Source of the DNA: Magnaporthiopsis rhizophila
Taxonomy: Eukaryota > Ascomycota > Sordariomycetes > Magnaporthales > Magnaporthaceae
Direction of reading: 5' to 3'
Length of the DNA: 64,000 bases
NCBI GenBank assembly: GCA_003049465.1
Contig: PYSS01000010.1
Span: 1-64,000, forward strand
The notes under the pieces are model-generated. The model saw nothing but the letters and a program-made list of their open reading frames with translations, did no database searches and was not told where the DNA came from. Both the position numbers and the translations under genes were made by a program. Position 1 is the first letter of the stretch. Each line of letters opens with the position of its first letter. Shown piece after piece: positions 21,913-33,746 of this stretch.

Positions 21913-24900
21913 ATGACACGACTATCTTATTCTCTCAACGACGAGGCCGGAGACGGCAAGATGGTGACGGTCGGCGCCGCCGCGACGATCCCAGAGGCCG
22001 AGGAGACCGTTCTGCTCTTCGGCCCACAGGCTCTACACTTCGATGCCGACGCCTTGAGCGGCCTGCGCGCGCTGATGCAGCGCAAGCCCGACGACGCGGC
22101 GTGGGTGGCCGACGTGGTCGCCTCCCTGCCTGAGACTTGGGCATCCTTCGTCGAGGCGTTCCCTAAATATGGCTGCGCCGAGGGCGCGGCAACATCTTTT
22201 GGGGAGCTGAAGTCTTACTTCGCTGGCGATGGCGACAACATTAAAACGGGGAAGACGCAACCGCCCACGCCGCCCGCCACGCACAACAAGGCCGCCAACA
22301 TTATCCTGAGCCCCCTCGTCGTCATCGGCCACCTGATCGAGCACGGATGGTACGTGGACGCGACGGCGGCCAAGACACGGCGCGTCCGCGGGGTCTTAGG
22401 ATTCTGTACGGGCCTGCTGAGCGCCTTCGCCGTGTCCGCGAGCCGCAGCCGCGAGGAGCTCCGGGAGCGGGGTGCCAACGCTGTGCGGCTCGCCATGGTC
22501 ATCGGCGGCGTGGTGGACGCCCAGGAGGTGCTGGATCCGCTAGGCACGGCCGGGGCCCTTGCCGTCGGGTGGAATTCGCCCGACATGGGAGGCAGGCTGA
22601 GGGAGGTGCTCGATCAATATCCCGAGGCATGTTCTTTTTTTTTTTTTTTTTTTCCTTTTCTCTCTCTCTCTCTCTCTTCCCTACGAGTCCTTTCATGCTG
22701 ACGTGGCGGCTTGCCACTTCTTTTGCAGCAATGCTATGTTTCCGTCGAGTACGACAGCAACCGAGCAACCGTCACCGCGGCGACGCAGATCATCGAGCAG
22801 CTGCGGTGCGACCTCTCTGCGGTCGGCATCACCGCGTCCGAGATTGGGCTCCACGGTCGCTTCCACCACGCCTGGTACGAGCCCGGTCTAGCCGACCTGG
22901 CCGACTACTGCGGCCGCGAACCGGGTTTGCGGCTCCCCGACGCGTGCGATCTCGCATATCCGACCTGGTCTAATGCTGCCGAGAGTCCCCGCCTGCTTGA
23001 CGGACCGCTCCACGAGCACGCGCTCAAGGCGCTGCTTGTTACCAGGTCCAGCTGGTACCACGCCTTCCGAGCGGCCTGGGGCTCGATCGCGGGAGATGTC
23101 CCAAGTGGGAATGACAGGATTTCCTTGACCTCGTTCGGTCCGGAGCGCTGCGTCCCGCCGTCGGTGATGCGCAAATCTGCGCCGCCGGTTCTCTATATGG
23201 CCGACTTCTTGTCGGCCGCGACGACAAAGGCCAGCAGCGGCGTCAACGGACTTGTTACCCCCGCGTCACCGGTGACGCCCCAGTCGACGGGTACAGCGAC
23301 GCCGACGCCCCGCAAGGATGACGACGTTGCAGTGATTGGCCTCTCCATCAAAGTTGCCGGGGCCGACGACGTGGGCGAGTTCTGGGACCTGCTGTGCCGC
23401 GGAGAGTCGCAGCACCAGGAGGCTACTCCGGACCGGGTCAGCTCCGACGTGTGGCGCGAGCAGGACCCGGACCGGAAGTGGTACGGCAACTTTGTGCGCG
23501 ACCACGACGCCTTCGACCACAAGTTCTTCAAGAAGTCGGCGCGCGAGATGCAGTCGACGGACCCGCAGCAGCGCCTCATGCTGCAGGCGGCATACCAGGC
23601 CGTCGAGCAGTCGGGCTATTTTGGGCGCGGCGGCGGGGCCGGCGGCGACCGCAGGATCGGCTGCTACATCGGCACCTGCACCGCCGACTACGACAAGAAC
23701 ATGGCCTGCTACCAGCCCAACGCCTTCACCGCCGTCGGGAACCTCAAGTCCTTCATCGCCGGCAGGATCAGCCACTGGTTCGGCTGGCTGGGCCCGTCGC
23801 TGTGCATCGACACCGCCTGCAGCTCGTCGCTCGTGGCCGTCCACTACGCTTGCCGCGCCGTGCTCAGCGGCGAGTGCTCGGCCGCGCTGGCCGGCGGCGC
23901 AAACCTCACGACCAACAACTTCTGGTTCCAGAACCTGGCTGCCGCGAGCTTCCTCTCGCCGACGGGCCAGTGCAAGCCCTTCGACGACGCCGCCGACGGC
24001 TACTGCCGCGGCGAGGGCTTCGTCGCCGTCATGCTCAAGAAGATGTCGGCCGCCATCGCCGACGGCGACCAGATCCTCGGCGCCATCTCCGCCACGGCCG
24101 TGCTGCAGAACCAGAACTGCACGCCCATCTTCGTGCCCAGCGGCCCGTCCCTGGCCGACCTCTTCCGCGACGTCGTGCGCCAGTCCCGCCTCGAGCCCGA
24201 CCACATCACCGTCGCCGAGGCCCACGGCACCGGCACCCCGGTCGGCGACCCGGCCGAGTACGCCGGCCTGCGCGACGTTCTGGCCGGCCCGCGCCGCTCC
24301 GCCGCCGCGGCGCCCCTGGCCCTGGGGTCCGTCAAGGGCCTGGTCGGCCACACCGAGGGCGCCTCGGGCGCCGTGTCGCTCGTCAAGACCCTGCTCATGC
24401 TCCAGCACCGCATGGTTCCGCCCCAGGCGAGCTTCAACACCGTGAGCCCCGGCGTCGGGCTCAAGCCCGAGGACAAGGTCGAGATCGTGACCCGCCTGAG
24501 GCCGTGGGACGTTCCGGGAGGCGTGCCCCGTGCCGCCATCATAAACAACTACGGCGCCTCGGGCTCCAACGCCTCCCTCGTCGTCACCGAGCCGCCCAAG
24601 GCCCAAGGTTGGCAGGGTGTTGTCGTAGCGGGAGCTAGCGGCGCAGCTTGCCCGGAACACCCGGTTCGCATCTTTGGGCACGACGAACGCGCCCTAAAGG
24701 CGTACGCATCCCGCCTCCTGCGCTTCTTGGCATCCGCCCAAAGCAGGGACGACGAGGGCGCAAAGTCCATGGCCAATTTGGCATTCAACCTCTGTCGCCA
24801 GACCAACCCGACCCTAGACAAATCTCTCGTCCTGGGGGCCAAATCAGTTGAGCTACTGGCCGAGAAGCTATCTTCTTACTTGGGGGCGTCCACAGGTGGC

Positions 24901-27900
24901 GGCAGCGGCGGCGTCGTTTTGTCGTCACAAAACCAGGCTGCTCGCCCCGTCATTCTCTGCTTCGGCGGCCAGGTCAGCACCTTCGTGGGCCTGGACCGGC
25001 AGCTCTACGAGTCGGCCGCTCTGCTGCGGCAGCACCTGAGCGACTGTGACGCAGTGTGCCGATCCCTGCCCGAAGGCGCCGGGAGCATCTTCCCCGCCGT
25101 CTTCGAGCGCGCCCCGATAAGCGACCCGGTGAAGCTGCAGACCATGCTATTCACGGCGCAGTACTCGTGCGCCAAGAGTTGGATCGACAGCGGCGTCGCG
25201 CCCGCCGCCCTCGTGGGCCACAGCTTTGGCGAGCTGGTGGCCCTCTGCGTTTCGGGCGTCCTCGCGCTCCACGACGCCCTGAAGCTGGTGGCGGGCCGCG
25301 CCCGTGTCATCCGAGAGACTTGGGGCGCAGACAGCGGTGCCATGATAGCAGTCGAGGGCGACCTGGCGGTCGTTGAGAAGCTGCTCGCGGCGTCTGGCGG
25401 CAAGGCCACAATCGCCTGTTACAATGGTCCAACGAGCTTCACCCTGGCTGGCACCACTAGCGAGATGGACGAGGTTGCCGAGACGCTGGCGCTGCCACCA
25501 TTCTCCAGCATGCGCTTCAAGAAGCTGAACGTGACCAATGCGTTCCACTCCACGCTCGTCGAGGCCCTGATTCCCCAGCTCGAGGCCGTCGGCAAGGGTA
25601 TTCGCTTCCGCGAGCCCGTCATCCCGCTCGAGCACTCTGTCGAGCATCTCGCGCCGCGTCTGGACGCGCGATACGTCGCCGACCACATGCGCAGACCCGT
25701 CTTCTTCAGTCAAGCTCTCCGGCGCCTCGCCGCTCGCTTTCCGGCCGCCATCTTCCTGGAAGCCGGGTTCAACTCGAGCGTGACCGCCATGGCGAGCCGG
25801 GCTCTAGGGGCACCCAAGGCGTCGCACTTCCAGGCCCTCAACATCACCGGCGGCGACGGCGCCAACGGCCTGCAGGCTCTCACCAGCGCCACGCTTTCCT
25901 TGTGGAAGGAGGGCGTGCAGGTAGACTTCTGGCCCCACCATCGCCTGCAGACGAGCGAGTATCTGCCCATCCTGCTGCCTCCATACCAGTTCGACAAATC
26001 CCGGCACTGGATGGAGATGAAGGCGCCGCCCAGACTGGCGCCCGCAGACGGCGCGGTTTCGGGTCACGGCCGGCCGCAGCCTGAAGCAGTGTCCTTGGGG
26101 CTCTTCTCCTTTTTGGGGTACACGGACAAGGCCCAGCGCTCGGCCCGCTTCCGCATCAACACGTCAAGCAAAAAGTACAGGGAGCTCGTGTCCGGCCACA
26201 AGATCGCCAGCACCGCCGCCATCTGCCCTGCCACGGTGATCATCGACATGGCCATCGAGGCCCTGACGAGCATCAGGCCAGAGCTGTCGCCCGCCTCAAC
26301 CAGCCGCCTGCAGCCGCAGGTCCACGACGTTAGGAACCAAGTGGCCCTCTGTATCGACGACTCGCGCACCGTGTTCCTCGAACACCTCGCGTCTTCGTCG
26401 TCATCGTCGTCCGCCGCCGAGCCCGGCCGCGCGTGGGATTGGAAAGTGGTCAGCTGCGGATCCGGGGGACCCGGCGACAACGACATCCTGCACGCCACGG
26501 GCAGGCTGTTGTTCGTGGCTCACGACGACGCCAAGCACCAGGCCGACTTCCGGCGCTTAGAGCGGCTGACGGGCGGGCATGCGCACTGCGCCGAGGTGCT
26601 CGGCAGCGGCGCCGAGGCCGACGACATCCTCCAGGGCGGCCGCAGCATCTACCGCGCCTTCGCCGGGGTCGTCGACTATCCCGAGCCCTACCGCGGCCTC
26701 CAGCGGCTCGTTGGCAAGGGACGCGAATCCGCCGGCAGGGTGGTCAAGCGCCACGACGGGGCGACGTGGCTGGGCGCCCACATCTCGGACTGCTTCAGCC
26801 AGGTCGGCGGCATCTGGGTCAACTGCATGACGGACTCCAAGCCCGGTGACATGTACATCGCCACGGCCATCGAGCAGTGGGTGCGCTCTCCCGAGTGGGC
26901 CACAGTGGCCACGAGGCCCGACGGGGACGGCGGCCGGCAACCCGTCGCCATCTGGGATGTGCTGGCCAGGCATGAGAAGTCGTCTGAGAACGCGTACCTG
27001 ACAGACGTTTTCGTCTTCGAGTCGGAAGGGGGTCGTCTGACCGAGGCCATCTTGGGCATCAACTACCACCGCGTCAGCAAAGCCTCCATGGGGAAGATGC
27101 TGGCGCGGATGACGCCCGGACTTGCGGGGACGCACGCGGATGCTGCGGCTGCCGAACCCAAGGCGAGAATCCCCGAAGAGGCCGGGGAGGAGAAGGCTGC
27201 CGCATCCGCCCAGCATGCGGAGGCCCATAACCCGAGCAGGACGCCCGAAAGCAGCAGCAGCAGCAACACCGGCACAGGGTCTACACCACCAAAGAATCCA
27301 GGCAAGACGCCAAGTGGACCGGCCATCGATGTGGAAGGCAAGGTTAGGCTGATCCTTGCCGACCTATGCGGTCTTGAGCCGGCCGAGATCACCATCGACT
27401 CGGGCCTTGCCGAGATCGGAATCGACTCGCTGATGGGTATGGAGCTGGGCAGAGAGATGGAGGGCGCGTTCAAGAGGCCGCTGATGAGTGACGCGCTGGC
27501 CCAAGTCACCACGTTTAGAGAGCTTGTCACGCACGTGGCCGGCGTCCTCGGCGTCTCGACCGACGACTCCAACGTCGATGATTCTTCGGACGGCGGCGGT
27601 GACTACTCGGCGTTTTCGACGACCGCAACGTCCGTCACGGACTCTCCGCCGTGCCCGGGTGATGGCCATGCGCCCGTCGTATCGACAAAGCCGCAGGCAA
27701 TCGGCGCGCCGCCGCCGCCCGTCACCGAGCTTGAGCTACCGCCGGCGCTCGTGTTCGAGGCCTTTGAGGAGACCAAACGCCTCACGGACAAGTTCATTGC
27801 CGACTACCGGTGTGAAGGCTACGTCAACACCGTCATGCCCAACCAGACGAGGCTCTGCGTCGCCCTGGCTGTCGAGGCGACCGCCCAGCTCGGCTGGGAC

Positions 27901-30246
27901 CTTCGGTCCGCCAAGCCCGGCACGGTCCTCCCACCCATCCCGCACGCTCCCAAGCACGAGAGGCTGACCGAGTGGCTGTACGGGATGCTCAGCGACGAGG
28001 CGCGGTTGCTGGACCTGCGTAAGGGTCCCGCTGGCGAGACCATCATCAACCGCACCGCCGTGTCGCCGCCCCTCGAGTCGAGCGAGGTCATCCTGGCCGG
28101 GCTTATGCGCGACTTCCCGGACCACCACTGGGCAAACCGGCTCACCTTCTTCGCCGGCCGGCGGCTGGCTGACGTGTTGCGCGGTGAGCAGGACGGCATC
28201 GGGCTCATCTTCGGCACCGACGAAGGCCGCGAGCTGGTAACGGGGCTGTACGGCGACGGCATCCTCAACCAGCTCGCAAACGCCCAGATGCGCGACATCC
28301 TGGCGCGTCTCGTCGAGAAGCTCAAGGCGCGGCCGGGCGGCTGGGGTGGCGACTGGCCCCTCAGGGTGATGGAGCTCGGCGCGGGCACGTGCGGGACGAC
28401 AAAGGATATGGTGCCCATGCTGGCGTCGCTGGGCGTGCCGATCGAGTACACGTTCACGGACCTGGCCGGGTCGTTCGTGGCGGCGGCTCGCAAGAGGCTG
28501 GGCAAGGCGTACCCTTTCATCAAGTTCCGCGTCCACGACATCGAGAAGGAGCCGGCGGCGGATCTGCTGGGCACGCAGCACGTCGTCGTCGCCAGCAACG
28601 CCATCCACGCGACCCGGAGCCTGGCCGCGTCCCTCGCCAACGTGCGCAAGGCCCTGCGGCCCGACGGCTTCCTCATGCTGATGGAGATGACCACCGCGGT
28701 GCGCTGGGTCGACGTCATCTTTGGGCTCTTTGAAGGCTGGTGGCTGTTCGAGGACGGCCGCCGGCACGCCATCGCGGACCACACGCGCTGGAGCCAAGAC
28801 CTGGCGGCGGTGGGGTACGGCCGGCTGGACTGGACCGACGGCTGGAGGCCCGAGGTCGGGATCCAGCGTGTTATGGTCGCTCAGGCGAACGTCGTGCCCG
28901 GGTTTTCGGTGGTGCCTTCTCCCATGACTTTTCAGCCTCCCGAGACGCCCACGACGACGACGACGACGACGACGCCTGCTCAGCAAGCGCAGATTAGCGA
29001 GTTTGTCCGCAACTACTCGGCTAGTTTTGACCTGAAGCCTTCGGTCGCGGTGGCAAACAGCAGCGACGCTGAGGAAAACGGCGGAATCGTCGTGGCCGTC
29101 ACGGGCACAACCGGCTCCCTCGGCAGCCACCTCGTCGCACACCTCGCCTCCATGCCCGCGGTAAAGGCGGTCTACTGTCTCAACCGAAGGAGCAGGACCG
29201 GATCGCCCGAGGAGCGCCAGGGTGCAGCCTTCTCATCACGGGGGATCACGCTCGGCGCCGATGAGGCAGCCAAATTGCGTGTGCTCGTGGTGGATGGCGC
29301 CAAACCGAGGCTGGGCCTGGCGGCAGACGAGTACGAGACGCTCGCCAAAAGCCTGACGCACATTGTCCACAACGCCTGGGCCATGAGCAGTAAACGGCCC
29401 GTGTCAGGCTTCGAAGATCAGTTCCGCGCCATGAGGGCCCTCGTGGATCTCGCGCGGGACGCGCAAGCGCTCAGGCGCAGCAAGCAGCAGCCGCGCACCG
29501 CCTTCGTCTTCGTCTCGTCCATCGCCGTTATGGGCCACCACCCCCTGGTACCCGGCAACGGCGTCTTCGCCCCCGAGGAGCGCCTGTCGACCGCGGCGCA
29601 GATGCTGCCCAACGGCTACGCGCACGCCAAGTGGGCGTGCGAGCGCATCCTGGAGGCAACGCTGCACCGCTTCCCCGATGACTTCCGCGCGTGCTCGGTG
29701 CGGCCGGGCCAGATCGCGGGCCACTCGCAGACGGGCTGCTGGAACGACGTCGAGCACCTGCCGTTCCTGATCAAGAGCAGCCAGACGCTGGCCGCCCTGC
29801 CGGCGCTGGACGGCGACATGTGCTGGACCCCCGTGGATACGGTTGCGGGCACGCTGGCGGACCTGCTCACGCTGCCGCCAGCGACGGAGATGGAGCCCGT
29901 GTACCACGTCGACAACCCGGTGCGCCAGCCCTGGTCTGGCGTGCTGCAGGTCCTGGCAGCCACGCTACCGCCGGCGGGGAGCCCGGGCCCGCTGGCCGTG
30001 GTGCCCTTTGAGGAGTGGGTGCGGCGCGTGCGGTCGTTCCCGGGCACGCCCGAAGACAACCCGGCCGTCCGGCTGGTCGACTTCCTCGACGAGAACTTTG
30101 TCCGGATGAGCTGCGGCGGCATGCTGCTGGATACCCAGAAGTGCTGCCGGCACAGCCCGACGCTGAGTGCCCAAGGGCCCGTGAGCGTCGAAGTCGTCAA
30201 GAGGTACCTAGAGTGGTGGAAGGCCAAGGGATTTTTGCATGCCTAA
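21913..30246 (+). CDS. Non-reducing polyketide synthase, SAT-KS-AT-PT-ACP-CMeT-R
   Basis: The predicted protein has 2743 residues in two exons (21913-22626 and 22729-30246). The start at 21913 is a choice; in-frame ATGs at 21877 and 21961 are alternatives. Domains in order: SAT with GFCTG (Cys165); KS with TACSSS (Cys602) and EAHGTGT (His737); malonyl-CoA AT with GHSFGE (Ser1070); product template with SGHKIA (His1395) and a downstream SDCF Asp; one ACP with GIDSLM (Ser1805); C-methyltransferase with ELGAGTCGTTKD (about 2120); and an NAD(P)-dependent thioester reductase with TGTTGSLGSH (about 2363) and Y2535xxxK. There is no thioesterase. This architecture (as in TropA, CitS, AzaA) makes C-methylated aromatic aldehydes released by reduction. 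All catalytic residues I could check are present. The single intron appears to use a GC donor. Confidence 0.95.
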
Positions 30247-31276
30247 AGTATGTATGTAATCAGAGTGAACAAACAGGCGCTGTGGCGTAGCGAATACTAG
30301 ATAGAGTCTTCTTTTCCATCTTTTCTTCTGCGCAGTTTCTTTCTCGTTTTCTCATTCTGCTCCGCTCTGTCAGTTGGGCTGATATCTGCAACGTAAACGA
30401 AAGTGCCAGGAGTTAGGTCGGTTTGCATTTTCCCCTGGTCGGCTTGCTTCCCGCCGGTCGTTTTACCTATAGGGGTCGTACGGCGGGAAGCGGGCGTCGT
30501 CCTGTCGGCGCCGCGGCGGCCGGGCTAGGTTACCGGTAGGCCGCATCGGCGTCCCGGCCATGTTGGGCTTCTCCTGGGCACCTTCGGGCACCTCCGGAAG
30601 CCAGCTATCGATAGGGTCGCCTCGCATAACTAAGAATACACCAGCTGCCGGTGTCGTCGACGACTGCTTCGCGGGGATTGCCGCTTTCGTCGCGGGCTTT
30701 AAAATGCGGTAGTTAAAGCCCTGCGTCACGTTGCGCACCAGCCACCAACATGCCACGGCACCTACCCGGAATGCCGCCTGTTTACACGCTGCTGCAGGGT
30801 AGTAGCATGTCACCTTCCCCGCACTTTTACGGACTACCAGCCCACCGGCCACGCATCCGTCGGTTGTTTAATGTCCTGTGCCCTTCCAGTTTGTGCCTGC
30901 CATCCACGCCAACGATAATACCATGGATTGGCGGTAATATTATAGCCCGTCCTTATACGAAAATCGCACAACGATGTTGCAACGGCGAGAATGAGGCGCC
31001 ATTCGGAAAAACAGCGTCCGGAAACTATCATACGCCACGGGTGCATCGAGGTAAATACCCGCCTCGACCCGACCCCGCCGGCTTTACCTACTTACGAGCA
31101 GTGAATGGCCCATATCCCTTTCGAGGCGAGAGTCCATGGATGATAAACTTTATATATGCTCGCAGTAAACGAGACATGGCGATTTACTCGGGCCAGTTGA
31201 AGTTAAATAGCCAGGCTACCGTGGCGACCTTTCCATATTCGACCCTATTTACTTGTTGGCTGCCGCAAAGGAACGA
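30247..31276. other. Intergenic region between PKS and GH43, no gene assigned
   Basis: About 1 kb. The best frame is on the minus strand (30852-30463, about 129 codons) with a proline/arginine-rich end. It has no start context or motif that I recognise and no support from either neighbour. The region probably marks the distal border of the polyketide cluster, since the next gene is a cell-wall glycosidase. Confidence 0.5.
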
Positions 31277-32857
31277 ATGAAGCTCCTTGCAGCTCTGGCT
31301 CTGTTCGGGGCCGCCGTGGCCGAGGTCTTCAACCAGCCGATCTTATGGCAGGACCTTGCGGACACGGATTTGATCCGTGTCAACGACACCTACTACTACT
31401 CGGCGTCGAACATGCACTTCTCGCCCGGCGCGCCCATCCTACGGTCCTACGACCTGGTCAACTGGGAATATTTCAGCCACTCGGTCCCGACCCTGGACTT
31501 CGGCGACCGCTTCAGCCTCACGAATGGAAACGCCTACAACTGGGGCATCTACGCCTCCACCATCCGCTATCGCCCGAGCAATGGCCTCTTCTACTGGATT
31601 GGATGCATCCAGCAGACAGGCAAAACCTACGTCTACACCGCCCCAAACATGGAGGGTCCGTGGACCAAGGCGTCGGTGATCAGCAACGTCTGCTACTACG
31701 ACTGCGGCCTCCTCATCGACGACGACGATCGGATGTACGTCGCCTACGGGAGATGGCTGGCCGACGGCGCCAACGCCGTCATCTGGGTGGCCCAGCTTAC
31801 CAAGGACGGCTTGCAACACGGCAGCAACCAGCAAATCTTCCACAGCAACAAGTCGATCGGCTACGTCGAAGGCGCCCGCTTTTACAAGAGGGGCGGTAAA
31901 TACTACGTCATGCTGACCAATCCGGGCGTCGGCGAGGGCGAGATCATCCTCAAGTCCAGCGGCGGGCCGATGGGGCCCTACGACGCGTGGCGCCAGATGC
32001 TCAAAAACAACGGAAACCCCGTCGCGGGAGCGGGCCGACCCTACCAGGGCGCTCTCGTCGACACCCCCAAGGGCGACTGGCACTACATCGCCTTTGTCAA
32101 CCGGTTCCCCGGCGGGAGGATCCCGGTCCTGGCCCCCGTGACGTGGGACGCGCAGGGCTGGCCCAACGTCAACCTGCCCAAAGGGGCCTGGGCGTCCAGC
32201 TACGACTACCCGCTGCCCAAGCGGCTGGTCAAACCCATCACGGGCACCGAGACCTTCAACGGCACGAAGCTGGGGCCGCAATTCGAGTGGAACCACAACC
32301 CGGACGCGACCAAATGGTCGCTCGGCCCGGGCGGCCTGACGCTGCGGACGGCGACGCGGACCGACGACTTCTTCGCGGCCCGCAACACGCTCTCGCACCG
32401 CGCGCTGGGGCCTCGGTCGGTGGCGACGGTCGAGCTCGACGTGTCGGGCATGGCCGACGGCGACTTGGCGGGCCTGGCCGTGTTCCGGTACGACGCGGCC
32501 TGGATCGCCGTGTCGCGGCGCGGCGCGGCCAGGCAGGTGCAGATGACGGACGGCGTGCTCATGTCGTCGCAGGGCGGGTGGCGCACGACCAACAAGGGCA
32601 CCGTCGTGGCCAGCCAGAACTTGAGTGATGCCACCACGACCGTGTGGCTGCGCTGCACCACCGACATCAGCGGCAACCCGGGCTATGCCACCTTCCAGTT
32701 CAGCACCGACGGCGCTCGTTTCGCGAGCCTCGGGCGGCAGCACAAGATGGCCGACGGCGAGATTTTCTTCGTCGGCGACCGCTGGGGGATTTTCAACTTT
32801 GCCACCAAGAACCTGGGCGGGAATGTGGTTGTAAAATCGTTTACCATTTCGCAGTAG
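31277..32857 (+). CDS. Secreted GH43 glycosidase (beta-xylosidase/arabinofuranosidase type)
   Basis: The predicted protein has 526 residues, no intron. The ATG at 31277 begins a signal peptide (MKLLAALALFGAAVAE); the longer upstream frame has no ATG. A five-bladed GH43 propeller follows. Candidate catalytic positions are the base Asp in LADTDLIR, the pKa-modulating Asp in YYDCGLLIDDD and the acid Glu in YVEGARFYKR. After about residue 320 comes a beta-sandwich of the type C-terminal to fungal GH43 enzymes (NGTKLGPQFEWNHNPD, then DRWGIFNF). The enzyme should act outside the cell on xylan- or arabinan-type plant polysaccharide. The exact substrate cannot be set from motifs. It is not obviously part of the PKS pathway. 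Confidence 0.9.
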   Translation: MKLLAALALFGAAVAEVFNQPILWQDLADTDLIRVNDTYYYSASNMHFSPGAPILRSYDLVNWEYFSHSVPTLDFGDRFSLTNGNAYNWGIYASTIRYRPSNGLFYWIGCIQQTGKTYVYTAPNMEGPWTKASVISNVCYYDCGLLIDDDDRMYVAYGRWLADGANAVIWVAQLTKDGLQHGSNQQIFHSNKSIGYVEGARFYKRGGKYYVMLTNPGVGEGEIILKSSGGPMGPYDAWRQMLKNNGNPVAGAGRPYQGALVDTPKGDWHYIAFVNRFPGGRIPVLAPVTWDAQGWPNVNLPKGAWASSYDYPLPKRLVKPITGTETFNGTKLGPQFEWNHNPDATKWSLGPGGLTLRTATRTDDFFAARNTLSHRALGPRSVATVELDVSGMADGDLAGLAVFRYDAAWIAVSRRGAARQVQMTDGVLMSSQGGWRTTNKGTVVASQNLSDATTTVWLRCTTDISGNPGYATFQFSTDGARFASLGRQHKMADGEIFFVGDRWGIFNFATKNLGGNVVVKSFTISQ

Positions 32858-32987
32858 GAGTCGTTCTTTGGCTTGTGCCCTTGTGTGTGGTTGTGGCAGC
32901 ATCCTTGGCTGCCCCACTCCCAGGGCAGATTAATCAGCCCGATTGGTTTACCATCCAGTCACTGCAGTGCAGCCACCCCCATTTGGA

Positions 32988-33285
32988 ACTTGCGCGGATT
33001 AAAAGCATCCGCGCGATCGGCCCTCCAGGGATCAGCGCGGGACAGCAATCTGCCGTTTTCTTTGTCAGCGGCTTTGATTGGCCCGATTTGCGTGCAGATA
33101 AAGTGGACCCAAGTTATAGACCCAGTGTGGGTTTAAAATGGGACATGGAGCTACATTTGTTTTGTATGCATATTGCCTGGTAGAATATGTTCCTAGAAAA
33201 CGACAGATTGCCCAGAAAACGACAGATTGCTGTCCCGCGCTGATCCCCGGAGGGCCGATCGCGCGGACTTTTAATCCGCGCAAGT
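32988..33285. mobile_element. MITE-like element with about 70-base inverted ends
   Basis: A 298-base segment has long terminal inverted repeats. The left end starts ACTTGCGCGGATTAAAAG and runs to about 33060. The right end, in reverse complement, begins with the same string and matches for roughly 68 bases with a few substitutions and a 2-base gap. A unit AGAAAACGACAGATTGC occurs twice in tandem before the right end. It has no coding capacity. I could not define a clear target duplication. It lies 130 bases after the GH43 stop; the rest of the 0.9 kb spacer up to 33747 shows nothing else. Confidence 0.85.
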
Positions 33286-33746
33286 AAGCTCGTTTGGGCA
33301 AAAGTTTTCGCTGCAAGCATCGTCCGTTCATGGTTGCCATCGTGAAAGCACCATGTGGCAAGCACCGCAGCAGAGAGGTTGAAGGTGGTGGGCCTTCCGC
33401 ATCGGCGCCCGGCTAGCGTGCTGCTGTTGGCGCTTGAGACCTCTGATTTGCTGGCCCATTCCTGCGCCGCTCGCCGGCGCCAATGGTGCTGCAGGTGGTT
33501 GTTGGTTGTTGCCTGCAGTGAGCAAGGCTCATTCCAAAGGCCAGGCTCGGAGGCCTGCATTACCACCCGCCCGCGCGTTCTGCCTTCGGGAAACACTTGG
33601 AAATCTTTTTCTTTTCCTTTCATATCCGAACCATTTTCCTCCCCCGTTTGGTTCTATACTTTTAATCTACACCTTTCCCGCTTTCCTGCCAGTTTAAAAT
33701 TCCCGCAGCAAATACCTCTTATAAAGACGTCTAACCGAATACCATT

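Noticed and set aside
23266..24681. 471-codon antisense frame opposite the KS domain
   Set aside because: Same reasoning: a GC-rich shadow frame of the KS domain with no domain signature.
27736..29142. 468-codon antisense frame inside the PKS gene
   Set aside because: It lies opposite the ACP-MT-R part of a clearly functional synthase. Its composition is Arg/Gly/Val-rich and it has no motifs, as expected for a shadow of GC-rich codons.
641..30246. Complete azaphilone cluster
   Set aside because: A highly reducing PKS and several usual oxidoreductases are not in the window, so a full azaphilone assignment would go beyond the evidence. Only the core similarity is claimed.
31439..32917. 492-codon minus-strand frame
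   Set aside because: Antisense shadow of the GH43 gene.
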